From Serinus canaria (Eukaryota > Chordata > Aves > Passeriformes > Fringillidae), in NCBI RefSeq assembly GCF_022539315.1, contig NC_066314.1, forward strand, positions 55,737,180-55,801,179: 64,000 bases of DNA, in the 5' to 3' direction. The position numbers and the translations under genes are program-made. The notes beneath the pieces are model-generated. The model did not search any database and was not told the origin of the DNA. It was given only the letters and a program-made list of their open reading frames with translations. Every line of letters starts with the position of its first letter. The first letter of the stretch is position 1. Below are positions 27,700 through 41,300 of the stretch, one piece after another.

Positions 27700-30240
27700 G
27701 TGAGCGGCTGGGGAAGGGATTTTTTAGGTGAAATTTAGGTACTACACTTGTTTGTGACTACCCCCTATTTTACCAATTGCAAAGCCCTTTGCAAACACAT
27801 CATCCCGTTCCTTTCCCTCCTCACAGAGCCAGCAGCTGGCTGGCATCCAGTCTCTTTAAAATGGTAAATAAACAAAGGTCCGGGAGCAAGCTAGTGTGAC
27901 TGTCACCAGACAATTCCGTGCTCTGAAGAGCTAATTGTCTTCATCAGGTCCTTCCAGCTATACCTTACACTCTTCTAGAACAACGCCACCTCCTGTGCAC
28001 TTGCCTTATGTCACCTTAACCACTCAGATGACTCCAGGAGCCTTGGCAGGAGCAGGAACACAAAGCAGCAGGCAGGGAACAGGACCATCATCATCATCAC
28101 CATTTTCTTCCAGTTTCGTGTCTTTCAGCTCTGGCCTGGAATCCGGTTTTTCATATATCACAGCCAGCCAGGTACCCAGCATTAATTTGCTCAGAAGTTT
28201 TTCCTGTGTTTTGCAACACACAAATCCTTGTAGGAGTCCTTTAACTCCTTCCATCTGGAAGGATCCAAAATTGTTTATGAACAATAATTCTTGGGTACCT
28301 CAAGTTTGAAACACATCCTCTGTCGTAGAGTGAATTCAATCCAACAATTCCCAAGTCAATGCCAAGCTCTGAGTTATTTTGGGATGAACTGTTCTTCATT
28401 TCCCACAATGGAGCAGATGTATATAGATCACCATACACCCACTTAACATATCCAAATGGATCCTTTGACAAATTTTGAAGTATTTTGTTAATTTATTTTG
28501 CTTCAAATTCTTGACTAGTGTGATCTCAGTTCACAGACTTCTCTCACTGGAAGTTTTATTTCCCCAGCTCACCTTGGTGCTTCTCAGAGAGGGCTGGGAG
28601 GTGCTTGCAGAACACCATGGAAATCAAGGAACAGTGACAGTAACTGTCAGTTCCTCTGCCAGTAACTCTGGTACCTTGTCCCACATCACCTCCCACGGCT
28701 TTAACGGGAAATGTTTTTTATCCTTTACCTACTCCTTATGTCTTACTCTGAAGCATTCTGCTTGGTGGAACAGCATTTTGCATTTGACTGCTGGACCCTG
28801 CAAATACTTAAACTAGAAACCATTTTGATTCCTTTTAGATTAAAGAATTCACAATACTTCCCATTAAAGTCAGTGTCAGGTTTGGGGTTTTCCCCCTTAA
28901 TGAAAGTCTTCAAAAAAACCCCAACCTTTAAACAACTCAGTAGATTTTGTAAAACTGCCTCCATTCCAATATCAAAGATGTTCTTTGAGAAGCAGCTCTT
29001 GACAATATAAAATGTAATATATATCCCATACTATACTGTTTACTGTAAAGGAAAAGAAAAAGAATTCAACATTATTTTTGTATTAGTATATTATATATAC
29101 ATTATACATATATTACATATACAAATATTTGTATATTATTTGAAAAAAATTCAGTACATGAAATTATTTGAAAATGCTGTATTAAAATGTTAGCTTTTGC
29201 AATTGCTGAAACAGAACCTTTCTTCTTTATTGAAAGGGTTTGTTTGTTTGTTTGTTTTCCCCCAAAAATACAATTACAGAAATTGATTTGTATCTGCAAA
29301 ATGTTTATGCTTTGATCAACAGCACATTTTGTAATTGAAAAATCTGGTAGTTCAATCTGTCTTTGCACTACCTCATGGGATCAGTGTGTCCAGCTCCAGA
29401 CCTGCAGGCACCTTGCATATCCCCTACCATGTAAAACCTTCATAATCCTGTTTTTCCCCTATGATTTCCCAGCAGAGCCTGAGGCCCCTAAAGAGACACC
29501 TTATAAAGATAAAAAGTTCTTAATATCCATAAATCACCAAATAAGCTGTACCTACAGGAGCCAGAATTCTTATGGGATGCTTTTGCCAGCTTTCAGCACT
29601 CCAGATTCACTGGGGTTGGTTTAATCCCCACAGGATCCTGGAGAAAGAAGGGAATTAATAATTCTGCATCCAGTCTGAGGGCTACATGATATGTTCACGT
29701 CAAGTGAAGAGGATGAAAGGAACTATTGCAAACCAGCTCATTTGCTGAAAAAGGCAGCATCCTGTGAGAGGAGAAGTCTAATTAAGAAATATGTAATTAT
29801 CCCTACACTTAAGGGTCTGAGCTTCCAGTTTACTTATGAGGAAAGTCAGCCTCACCTAGATCCATGGGAAAGGTATGGAGCAACTAATCCTGGATTTCCA
29901 GACACATGAAGGAAAAGCCAATCTCAACCAATCTGTGGTTCTGTATTGCTCTAAGTTCTATAAAATAGTAATTTACAACAAGTTGATGGGAAATATTCAG
30001 AGAATGTAGAGAGGCAGAAATTACTTAGCCCATGCAAAAGTTTTTGTGATCTAAGTTGGTGGATTGATTTCTTCCAATATAATTCTTGAAATGACTTTGA
30101 ATATTGAAGCAGAGGAAATGTATTATAAATTAGCAACTAGAAAAGGAAAAATAAGATTATTCTATAATTTTTTCCATATTAAAATAAAAACCCCAGGGGA
30201 AAACATTGCCAATTTTCTATCACAGTATATTTCACAGCTT

Positions 30241-30246
<6 letters not shown>
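27700..30246. other. Intergenic sequence, no gene recognised
   Basis: AT-richer DNA containing a (GTTT)n stretch near 29238-29256 and AT-rich patches near 29080-29130. One minus-strand frame at 28241-28471 is not recognisable. No splice-linked exon set was found. Confidence 0.4.

Positions 30247-30284
<38 letters not shown>
30247..30284 (+). repeat. Homopolymer T tract, 38 bases
   Basis: An uninterrupted run of 38 T within AT-rich DNA. It could be the reverse complement of a retroposed poly(A) tail, but no retrocopy body was identified beside it. Confidence 0.9.
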
Positions 30285-30285
<1 letters not shown>

Positions 30286-31059
30286 TTGAATGGGTTTTTC
30301 AGTAAATTCTAAAATTAACTTGAGGAAGAAAAAAACAGCTTCACTGAAAATAAATGTAATGTATTAAGTGCACATCAGCATCTTGATTATACATTTTCCA
30401 TAACAAAATTAAGTTATCCTATTGAAATTCAGTCCAATGAGCACCTTCTTAGAAATTTTCATGTATCCTGAAAAATGAAAATGGAAACAGAGTGACATAT
30501 TCTTAAAGTAATGTAATGAAGACAGCATCAAGGATTCAAAGCTATGGGATATAAAATTTTTCTTTGTTTCTTATGTGTTGAGAGGGATGCAGTGAGAACT
30601 GTCATAGCAGCTGGCTTTGCTGTCTCAGGCATGTCTCAGGCAAAGGATGCTCTCCAAAGACCTTCTTTTTAGCTGCAAGAACTTCAAGGAATTGTTGAGA
30701 AGTGGAGATCAGGAGGGCAGATAAAGGAAAAAACAAACAGGACCGTGCCCTTGAGTGTTCAGGTATTCAGAGAAGTAAGGAAAAGCTTTGTGTGTATAGA
30801 AACACTTTATTTCCTTGCCTGTGGAGGAAATGGAGAAGGCCATGTCCCCGACGCTCCAGTTCAGGCATCCATTTGGGAGAAAATGATGGACTAAATAGGA
30901 GAATGTGGAATAAAGATGGGGTGCTGGTGAGTGCAGACTGCAAACGAGAGTAGAAACATCACCAAAACTACACTCGTGGAGGCTGTACAAAAACTGGGAG
31001 AAGGACAGGGAAAAGGAAGAGGACACAGGCAACAAGGCGAGAGAGAGATACGGGCAGTG

Positions 31060-31480
31060 GCAGCGAAATGAGGCAGCAGCGAGACAGCAGCGGTGAAAAC
31101 GAAATGCCGTGGGAGGGCGGGAACTGGAGGACACCCGAGGCAATGAAAGTGCCGGCGGGAGAAAAGTGGGAAGAAATAGGTGTGACCACGCCAATGCACA
31201 CACCCCGCAGCCCCTCAGCGATCCCCGCGCTCCTGCCTCGGCAGCGCGCTCCTGCCTCGCACGGAGCACCCGCGCCCCGAGTCCCGCCCGCTGCGCGCCC
31301 CCGCGCCATCTCCCTCCAGCGCCGCGCCCGCGCAGCGCCCCGAGCGGGGCGGCCTCGGGGACCAAGAACAGGGACACACGGGCACGCGGACATACAGACA
31401 CCCGGATCCACACACCTGCACGTGTAGCCACGGACAGGCACGGACAAGCGGCCGGAGAGCGCCCATCCACGCCGTGCGAT
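31060..31480. promoter_or_regulatory. Upstream CpG-rich region of YBX3
   Basis: GC- and CpG-dense DNA about 0.7-1.1 kb upstream of the YBX3 start codon, separated from the core promoter by a CR1 fragment and a TGCCG array. It may be part of the original promoter island or a separate upstream promoter. Confidence 0.45.
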
Positions 31481-31493
31481 GCTATGTCCCCGA

Positions 31494-31860
31494 ATCACGG
31501 AATACGCCCCGCGTTGGAAGCGACCCACAAAGATCATCGAGTCCAGTTCCCGGCTCTGCGCGAGACCGTTCCCAACAATCCCACCCTGTGCATCCCTGAG
31601 AGCGCTGTCCAAACGCTCCTGGAGCTCTGGCAGCCTCGGGGCCGTGACCATCCCTGGGGAGCCTGATCAGTGCCCCGGCACCCTCTGAGGGAAGAACGTT
31701 TCCCTGATATCCACCCTGACCCTCCCCTGACACAGCTCCAGCCGTGCCCTGTGTCCTGTGCTTGGACACCAGAGAGCGGAGATCAGTGCCTGTCCCTCCG
31801 CTTCCCCCCCATGAAGAAGTTGTAGATTGCACGCAATGAGTTGCAGATTGTAGATTCTCT
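31494..31860 (-). mobile_element. CR1 LINE 3'-end fragment, antisense
   Basis: It starts AATCACGGAATACG, the reverse complement of the CR1 terminal repeat. It then keeps the order of CR1 3'UTR blocks: TTGGAAGCGACC, AAGATCATCGAGTCCAG, GAGCCTGATCAG and GAAGTTGTAGATTGC. CpG content is high for a CR1 copy, consistent with its location in an unmethylated island. Confidence 0.75.
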
Positions 31861-31875
31861 CCTCGTGCCCCGCAG

Positions 31876-31965
31876 TGCCGTGCCGTGCCGTGCCGTGCCG
31901 TGCCGTGCCGTGCCGTGCCGTGCCGTGCCGTGCCGTGCCGTGCCGTGCCGTGCCGTGCCGTGCCG
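31876..31965 (+). repeat. (TGCCG)18 pentanucleotide array in the YBX3 promoter region
   Basis: Eighteen perfect TGCCG units (90 bases) lie about 170 bases upstream of the YBX3 start codon. Each unit carries a CpG. The array joins the CR1 fragment directly to the core promoter. Confidence 0.97.
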
Positions 31966-32135
31966 GGACGCACGCCCGACACCGCCCGCTGGCTGCCGGC
32001 GCGGCCCCTTTAAATGCTAATGAGGCGGCGCGCGTGCCGCGCCGGCCCCCGCTGACTGTGTTAAAACTTCGGCGGGGCCATTTTGGGGCAGTAAGACCGA
32101 GCGCGGCCGAGCATCCGACATCTACGCCCGGCACC
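31966..32135 (+). promoter_or_regulatory. YBX3: YBX3 core promoter and 5'UTR
   Basis: A CpG-rich segment immediately upstream of the start codon. It contains CCCTTTAAATGC, a TATA-like TTTAAA at 32009-32014 fused to an octamer-like ATGCTAAT at 32014-32021, and GGCCATTTTGG further down. The start codon context is GCACCATGA. The exact transcription start is not visible from sequence. Confidence 0.6.
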
Positions 32136-32352
32136 ATGAGCGAGGCGCCGGAGACCAGCACTGCCAGCCCTGCGCCCGCCGCGCCGCCCGTCCCGACCAC
32201 GGCTGCGGCTGCTGCGCCGCCCGCCGTCCCGGACGCCGCTCCCAAGAGCCCCGCCAGCGCCGCCGCGCCGGGTGCGGCTGTTGCTGAGGCTGCCCCCGGT
32301 GCCGCCGCCGCAGCCACAACCGCGGCGGCCGAGTCGACGAAGAAAGTGCTGG
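32136..32352 (+). CDS. YBX3: YBX3 exon 1 coding part
   Basis: ATG in context GCACCATGA encodes the Ala/Pro-rich N-terminus (72 codons plus one base) and ends at a GTGAGT donor. The frame is open upstream but has no in-frame ATG, so this is the natural start. Confidence 0.93.
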
Positions 32353-35300
32353 GTGAGTACCGGGCCCCGCTCGCAACTTCGCGGCGCACCTGCAGCGGGG
32401 CACGGGGTCCGCCGGCGGCCGCCGCCCGGGCCAGCGCGCCCCTCCTCCCCATTCCCCCCCCCCCCCCCCCCCCCCCACCCGCAAGTGAGTCAGGCCGGGC
32501 CGCCTCCTCCCCGCGGGCCGGGGGAGCCTCGCGGCGCCGGCCGTGACGAGCTCGGGAGCTGGGCGGGAGCCCGTGTGTGCCTCATCGGCCCCGAGCGTGC
32601 GGGACAGCGAGCGCGGCACAGCCGGGCTCAGCCCCTTCCCGGCACCTGCTGGCGGCGGTTCCCCCCGGTAGGGCTGCTGGAAACCATGTGTGCCCCTCCT
32701 TAATGTTAAGGTCCTGCAACAACTTTTCTATCTATAAAGAGTCTTGATTTAGTAATGCTTCCAGGTTTAGTGGGGTTTGTTTGTTTTGAAGGTTTTTTTT
32801 GGAGGGGCGGGGTTTGGTCTTACTTTACTATCAGGAAGAAGGCAAACGGAATGTCATGTTGCCGTCTCTCTGCTCAAGCCCGGTGGGTAGCAAGTGTGAC
32901 TCGTTTTCATTGCGATTACATAGGATCAACCTGTTGAAAAGGACAGGACTTCAATCTGCAGGCTGCTGCTGATTGGGGTGTACTGTTTCTAACTGTAACT
33001 TCTGAGGGTTTGGTAAAGGCAAAGTTGAAGCTGACTTACACTGTAGAGTCCCAGATTTCCTTAAGGATACACAGGACCTTCTCTTCTGAAGGGGAGAACT
33101 GAGGTCTTGCTGCGAGAAGCCAGGTAAAGGATTTCTCTGGGGTGGAGTTAGGAAGAATTCTAGCAAAGCAGAGCTCAGAGGCACAGCTTGTGTGATTTTT
33201 ATTTATTTTTTTCCCCGTTACCTCATTTGCCAGTAATTAGTACACAGGAATCAGCACATCCATATCTGCTGGTATATCTGGCTGCTTCTTGCCTTAATGT
33301 GGCTTGTTTCATTCCTGGTAATGCTTATATCTTGTTCACCTATTCCTATTGCTCGGAGAGAAGGGGTGGGGGAAAGTGAAGGTAGAAGTGCCTTTCCTGA
33401 GCTAGCAGGAAAATGAAAATGGTGATGATTTTGCAAAATGGCCTTATTGCTAGGCAAGCTTTTTATTAGGAATGATGAGGAAAAGGATCACTGTAAATAC
33501 TAATTGAAATGGACTTACATTAAAGTCCACCTCAAATGTCCCTGTTAATGGTCACCTGTGTAGTTATGTTCCCTTAAGCCTTCTTTTATAATGATCCCAT
33601 TAGAAGCAAAATCTTACGCTTGCTTGAGGCATACAAATGTCTGACTTCTAGGAATATGGGTAAAGGTTACTCAACTTTCCCTTTTTGCCTGGTCACAGGA
33701 AGCTTTGGCTCTCCTTGTTAAAAGGCTATTTGGTCATGGGTAGGAGTGGCTGGTGATTGTTTCCTCTGATAGTGTCAGAGGACAGCATCTTGTAGAAATA
33801 TGTGGGCTTCCACTTGCTGGTGGGATGTATGTATGTCAGCACATCAACTGCCTCCTGTGACTCATGAGTTTAGCTGGTTACTGTGTTTTCCTCTGGGCTT
33901 GTCCTCCTCTTTGCCAGACTTCCCTGCTCAGGCTTACTAGTGACTGTGCCATGAATGTTCAGTGTCATGCTTTTGTCTGAGGTTCTTTTGGCCCACAATG
34001 ATACTTAGGGAAGACTGTTAATGTGTGCAGGGAATAGTATTTTGCTAGGACACTGTTTTAGGGAGAATATGTTGGAGTCACCCGCATGGAACAATGTTGT
34101 TTTTAAACTGTGTGCATACTCCTCCACTTAGCAGCAGCCAGCTGGCCACAGAGTGAGTTTTGACTGCCTTTGCTTCCCCAGCCTCTTGACTCCTCTGAGG
34201 GTTTTTGTCATGCTTCCTTGGCTTTTTCCTAATCTGGTTCAAGTAGGCTAACAGATTCCAAAGCTGTTTTGCAAAGGAGGGAAACAGTGGTACTGGCATT
34301 GTTTCTCAAAGCAGGCTGAAACCTGCAGGTACCATTGGCACTATTTCTGTGTTCCCCCATCCCCTCCTGCTGACTTGTGTGAGTGTAGGGAGCTCCTGTA
34401 GCCAATGCCATTGTGGTAACAGGAGGTGTCTGTATGTGGTAATGTCCCTATGAAACTAAACCTAAAAGCACAGCTATAAATACTGGCGCTGAACACTGTT
34501 TACTGAACCGGTGTTTGGCACTGAAGGAATGTTTTTCTGTTCTGGTAAACAAGAATTCTTGGGAATGCATGCTGTACTAGGCAGAGTCCTTTTTTCTAGG
34601 TGATATCTCAGTCATGTTAAGACTTCACTGCTTTTGAATAAGAACATTTTCTACTAACAAGTATATTAAAGAAGACCAAAAACATCACTTCTAAAAGGAC
34701 AATGGGAAAGGCCTGTTAGTGACAGTAATAACAGCAGCAGTGCTACAATACACTGCTGTTGTCAGGCGGTCTTACTTGAGGGGTGTATGAGAATGGCAAG
34801 ACTCCATGAGCCCAAAGGGATGGCTGGCTCTGTCATCTCCTTGTGAATGTTTAGAAAAGAATTCAGGTGTAGAGTAAATGAAGGTAACAATTTACAGTGT
34901 GTTCTTGCCTGTAGCAGAGTGGTGTGGACTTCTAAACTGGAGATTCTCTAGTTTGTTTTCCTTTTTATTGCCTCTTGAGTTTTTGCCACCCCCAAAACAT
35001 GTATGTGAGGTTTTTAGCAAGAAATTGTCTGTAGATGACTAGACCCCTTTTCAGGTAAGTACTGCACAGGTTGCTTAAGTATCTGTAATCAAGCTGTGTT
35101 AACAAGTAACAGCTCTTAAGTTATAGAGGCTAGAATTCTCCTTTAACTAGGGGTTTGAAAAGTACAGGTTGATGGTGTCCATCCAGTTGCTGTGAGGTAA
35201 GGAGAAGTTGAACTGCCTCCATCATTGTTGAGTTCCTCCTACACATTCCTACAAGTTGGAGAAACAGGTTTTGTCAGGTCCTGTAAGACACTGCAGTGTG

Positions 35301-38300
35301 GCTTCTAAGTAGATGCTCTTTTGCTGTTGAGACAGGCGCTTGCCTTGATACTGAAAGTCATGGAAGACGAAGTTGGTCACTTTGTAACTAAAGAATTGAT
35401 GCCTGGAGAGGCTAACCTGGAGCAGAGGCTAAACAGTGTTAAAGGAATAAAACAGGTATTTATTAAACGGCCTTCAAAGGATACACCCTGGGTAGTACAA
35501 GAGCCCGGCTGTGGCTCTACCCAAGATGTATGACTAGTCACGAGTTTTCACACTTTAATAAGTTCTGGTCGATTTACATATTGGGATTAATTGTCCAATT
35601 ACAGCTTCAGGTTATGAAGTCACATCCTCTCACATTGCTCTTGTCAATTTGCTGTTGTTTGTACTTTTTGGGCCTGAAGCTGCAACGCTGGAAAAGGATT
35701 GTTTTGTCTAATTCAGCTGTGAAGAGAGCTTGCTAACACTTTATATGAAGTTCAGAGTTACTAAGACACTACAGAATCTGAAAAATATGAAAGCTAAAAC
35801 TTACGGCATCACAATCACAGATCATCTTAGCAGTAGGACTAAAAAAAAAAAAAAGTCTTGTGGGGTTTTACTTGGTTAGTGTGATGCTGACAATGCAAGA
35901 AGGAGCTTTTCCAGAATAAGGATGTGCTGCCTTTCCACTTGAGAGGGTTGCACAGTACTTGATACTGCTTCTTTAGGCAGTTCTGGTTTCCAAGGAAGAA
36001 AGAAGGGTAACTGTAAGTAAAAAAGAGGAATTGTAAACAGTTTCCTTCAGCTGTGTTTCATGTCTAGCAACTAACCTGAAGAGAACTGATGAACTGTGGT
36101 GGGATTTTCAGCTTTGCTGCCCATTTCTAGGATAGGGAATAAAAAAAGGGGTGGGTGGTCTATTCTGAAAATAGAGCTAGGTTTTGTGCTGTGTGGTAAA
36201 CCCTTGACTGAAGAATAGTGTGTTAAAGCACTGTGTCTTGTTACTGCATTAGAATGAGCTGAACTGGGAGATGAGGGCACACTCTGTGAGTGTTAAGGGA
36301 ATGGAATAAGTCTGGTTGCAACTTCATATGCAATTATAAAAGTATTTCTGTAATATCATTGTAGTTTCTTATACTTTAGATTAACTACTTTAATTTTCTT
36401 TCCAGCCACCAAAGTTCTTGGCACAGTCAAGTGGTTCAATGTCAGAAATGGATATGGCTTTATCAACAGGTATGTTTAAATTCTGATAGTTGTATTTATG
36501 CTGTACTAAGACTCGTAGAACACAAGATAGGCCATGTATTACTGATTGTAACAGAGACCTCAGGATCTGACCACAAGCTCATGCAGTTGATAGTTTGCTG
36601 TGTGCCTGGCCTTAGCTGACTTTCTTTAGCACCTCAGTCCCCAATCAAAGGTTATGTGTATGGGGAGAAAACAGAAAGGGTCAAACTCTACAAATTTGGT
36701 CTGTTACCTGTTTCTCATGTTTACTTCTACTACACTCTTAATGAGCTACATATTCTTTAGTGACTGCCTAGCTTTTCCAAAGGCCTGAGAAAGGTAGGAG
36801 GATGAGGGGAAATACTTTTGGGTAAACTTCAAATGTTAACTGCTTGGTCAGAATACCTTCTGTGGCTATTCATTGAGATTCTCTGATAGTATCTCACTGA
36901 AAACTTGCCAGTCCTGGGTTTCATAGAAGTTTTCTCTTTGTGTCTTTTGGTTTTTTTCCCCTCTTCTCTGGGCAGAAAAAACCCTCTGAATAGCATTGAG
37001 AATCCAAACAGCTGTAGGTTAGATTGGTCATCTGTAACCTTAGGTGCAGAAGACCCATGCATCCAATTTACTGGAGGAAACACTGTCTTTTAAGGCTGAA
37101 ATATCTTTGTGGTTGAGAGGCTTTAATGTTTTCTGTGCTTTTTTGAGGAATGAAACTGCTGCATGCTGAGCACTTGTCTTCCAAAAAACATACCAGACAA
37201 GTTATTTCATTCTGTAAGTCCTCGAGCTATTACACATCAGGCAGATTTGGGTAAGTTGGACAGTGCAGAAAGGGGTAGAAGACCCCACATTCATGGATCT
37301 GAAGCTAGTTGTGGTATTAATCTCAGTCTCTGGAGGTTATTATCCAGTGTTACATAAGCTTAGAAGAAGAGTTTTAATTAGGAAGTCCTCTTAAAATCTG
37401 TAATAGCAGTTGATGTAAGAGCCTTCACCTGGTTGTGGTGTAATAACTTGTTAGCTTTCTTCCTATTGTGAAGTCTACTATTGCTTCAATTCAGGACAAC
37501 AAATTTGGGATTATGCATTATCTTCACAAACTCTTTGACCCACTTGTTGTGTTTGCTGAGAAGAAATTGAGTGAACAGATGGCAGGGCTTAGGCTCTTTT
37601 TTTATTGTATGGGAACACAGATTCAAGGTCTCAGACTTATCTCTGTGTTTTGTGTGTGGAAGCCTGAAGTGTCTGGCCTAATCCAGAAAACTTCACGTTC
37701 ATGTCTGGGTCTTCCTCCTTTGGACTCTCCTAACACCTCTTGTGCCTCTTTGCTTTGAATTTCACTGAAAGGAGATCTCTGTTAACAGCTGGGGCAGGTC
37801 CTGTTGATAGTCTTTTTTGACCTCTGGGGTAACAGCTCAGGTTGCAGTCCCTCTGGAAGTGTTTTTTGGGAGTTAGAGTAGTGAAAAACAAGCAGTCCAG
37901 TCATCATCTCTGCCCTGCATAAAAGAAAACACGGAATATTTGCCAGAAGATTACAGAGAACCTCCCCCATCCTCTCATGCTTTTGAAGGCCCAGGAACCC
38001 TTTCTGTTCTCAAGCAGATGATGATAGAAGTTCAGAGCAGGGTTTTGGTAGCATAGGTTTAGACAGAATGTATGGAATTCAGGGCATGTTCTACAGGCTG
38101 GGAGAAGGAGGGTTTCACTTGAAAAGCCGGGAATTTCTATTAAAGTCTCTTTAGTCTAAACTCTTCCACTTCTCACTTTCTTTTCACAGAAACGATACCA
38201 AAGAAGATGTGTTTGTTCATCAGGTAAGACAGCAGGAGTTGTGCTTAGACATGTGTGCTATGGTAGGTTTCTAATGCAGCTTCCTGCAACAGCTACGCAA

Positions 38301-41300
38301 CCTTGTCCTGGCTTCTCCTTAAAATATTTTCTGAAGATAAGTTGAGTGGATGTGTATGTTGAAATTTTCAGGGAGAAATGTTAGGTTGTTTTCCTTCTCT
38401 ATGAAGGGCTAGGTATTTTAACCCTTCTTAACCCTTTTTGTCTGCTCTAATTTAAATACTAAAGGTGAGTTTTGGTGTGTTTTTTGTTTGGTTGTCTCCC
38501 CTTGGTGAGATGATTCCTCTGTGAATACCTTGCTGCTGTTGTCTCTTCTTGCCCTGTTTCTTCCTTGTGCCTTCCTACCCTCTTTACTTGCAGGTCTGTT
38601 CTGTCTGCCCTCCCTGGTATTGGAGAGAAAGTGATCTAGTCTGGCTCTTGACCAGCCTGGGTTGCCATCAGCTGTTTCTGCACAAGGCAGCTGCTCTTAG
38701 GCAGAAGAGGAGGAAGGCTGTGTGCCAAGTATGCCCAAGCAGAGAGAGCTTGCCCAGCGGCTTGTTATTGGTTAACTTTCCTTGAGCTGTCAGGAGGCCG
38801 TTCTAAGTTTATACCGTGACTCTCAGGTTGCAGGCAAATAATGGCAAGACAGGATATGCTGTCTCCATGCTGATGTCAAATGATTGGTTGGCTTAGATCT
38901 GGTTTTGCATCATTTGCCAGAAAGTGCAATCTTGCCCCTTGAGTTTGTCCCATGTAAAATGTCTGCAGGCTCGTGTGATCATTGAAAGCATCAGCTTTCT
39001 CTGTGGTGTGACAGTATTTCTATCAAATGTAACCAGGAAGTTTCTTCCCAGAGCTGGTCAATGAGAATGAGGATATGTACATATATCCTTAGCTGGTGAG
39101 TCAACATTGAGAGTTAGTTTAGTTCTTGTGTCTTGATGACTAAATAGTGGTAACTGTGGTAACAGTGGTAACTGTTTCTCTGGGTCATAGGATGTACACC
39201 CATTATCTGAACCTGGCTGGAGCTGGAAGGGGATAAATCTAGTGCCTGTTATGAGAGAAAATGATGTTGGAAAGTGTGCACAGTACATGTTCTTGGTTCA
39301 GCTGGTGGGCTTGAGAGCAATAGCTGTCAACGCATAGATGGAATTTTGATGGTCCTTTTCCTTCCTTAGCAGCCTGTGCTGTGGGCATGCTGACACATCT
39401 GTGGTGTGATATGATTGTGTCCAGGGGAGGGTGGGAACAGTTCTGGAAGAGAAACATGTTCTGGATAGGCAGCACTCCTTAAAGACAAACGAGGTTTCCT
39501 TGATACTTGTGAGACAATATCCTGGGAAATGGCTGTTGTGCTGATGACAGATAACATGGATCAGTGTTACTCTCCTTGGGAGGGCTGCCAGCTGAGACCC
39601 AAACAGAAAGGTAGTGTTATCTGTGCTGTTTTGTCTCCTTCACCTACAGAGGAGATTATTCCCCTAAATGTAAACTGGTGAGTGTGTATGGAGAGGGGTG
39701 GGCACTTCCCATCTCCTGTGGCTGAAGTCCGTTTGGTGTGAGCAAAACTGGCTTTGTTTCAGAAATACCACATCATGTGCAGGCCTGCATCAGATTAACC
39801 CTCTTGGCAGGCTGAGCATGGCAGGGTAGAGGCTTCTAGTGCTGCTCTGGCTTGGCAGCAGTCAGATGTTCCTCATCCTGTACATGAATGTGCTCACTCC
39901 CAGAGCCTGGGACATACTGGCCAGAGCTCCTGATGAGGCTGTCTGAGGAGGGAGGCAAATCCATGCTGTGAGCAAACATCCTGCTTCAAGCTTCCTCTGC
40001 ACTGATAGTGCCTGCTCTGCCCCTCCCTCGTGCCTGGGAGGGGCTGGATTACACTCCTAATCCCTTCAGAATAAGGCTGACCTAGTTGAATAGATACAGC
40101 TTCTCCCTGCCTCCCCTGCATGGAACGGACAATCTCATGATTGGAATGGGGGTTAGTGCTTGGTGTCTGGCTATTGGATGCTATTTATAACTAGTACAGA
40201 TTAAAATGCTTTTCTTTTTAGGGCATGCATGGCTTGCTTTGAGTTAACCCTTTGTCTTGCAGGGGCCCCGGACAGTGTTTTTCAGAAGGGCAGCTCTTAA
40301 TTTTGCATCTCTGTCTGGTTGGTTGGTGCAAGGTGCTGTCCAGGGCAGTGTGTCAGTCAGCTACAGGTGCTGTGAGCAGAAGGGATCCATCTGCTTCATG
40401 GGCTACAGTGTGTCTCACAATTTAACAACAGGAAAAGTGTCAGCAGCCAGAGTAGTTACATTTAATTAGGTAGAGTTTAAATCAGCGAGCTGTGAAGAGG
40501 AGTTAATCTTTCTCTTCGCTTCACTGGACTGTGTTGATCATGCACAGCATGAAGTACCTGCACCAGGAATAAGTGTAACAAATTTTGGCTGTTACTGGGA
40601 CGATGTTGGATATGCTGATGTGGTGGTATGAGCATATGGAAAGAACTCTTTCAAACAAGAACCTGAACTAGCTCTGGAGGATCTTCTGGTTGCCTGTTCA
40701 TCAGTGTTCCCCCTGGGAAAGGAAAGGCTTTGTTGTTGTTTTCTGTTAATATGAAACATCTGTCTTTTGAATCAGAGAAGCTGGAGCCGGCAGCATGCTG
40801 GTAAACAGTAACAGAGAGAATAGTGCTCTCTTCCCTCTGGATATACAGAGTAAAAGTCTTTTCATCAAGCTTAAAGCTTAGGCTTGTTAGAGGTTTATTT
40901 CAGTGATCTTTATCTGCAGCTGAAGTAGTAAAGCTTTAGAGTTTCTACTTGGATTTCTAGGATTTACTCAAAGTTGTCCTGATTGCCTTTATAAAACAAG
41001 CTCCAGCCTACTGCAGCCTCTACCTTCTGTTGGCAATTGCAGATCTGGATTCTTGATGCTTCTGCCCATAAAGCTGGGAACAGAACATGTGGAATACTGT
41101 TGCTTTTATCTTTCAGTATGCTTTTTGAAGGATATTTGAGGAGTTTCCTCTATCTTATGTGTACCCTCTGCTGAAAAGAAATTTGTTAGTCCTTTCTTCT
41201 TCTGCACTTACAGGGAAAGGGAAGGAGTTTGAAATACAGCTTATTGACATCTCTGTCAAATGCAAAACACAAGTCTTAAAAGTTTTAGTTGTTTCAGTAT

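Noticed and set aside
28241..28471. Minus-strand frame of 76 codons with protein-like composition
   Set aside because: It reads more like real protein than its neighbours, but I cannot match it to any family and it lacks flanking splice sites or repeat boundaries.
30709..31651. Two frames of more than 220 codons on the minus strand upstream of YBX3
   Set aside because: GC-driven Arg/Ala/Pro-rich composition, overlapping an antisense CR1. No support as a gene.
31875..32546. Long + strand frame running through the TGCCG array into YBX3 exon 1
   Set aside because: Its upstream part starts at a GTG and has no in-frame ATG before 32136. The array only keeps the frame open by composition, so it is not an N-terminal extension of YBX3.
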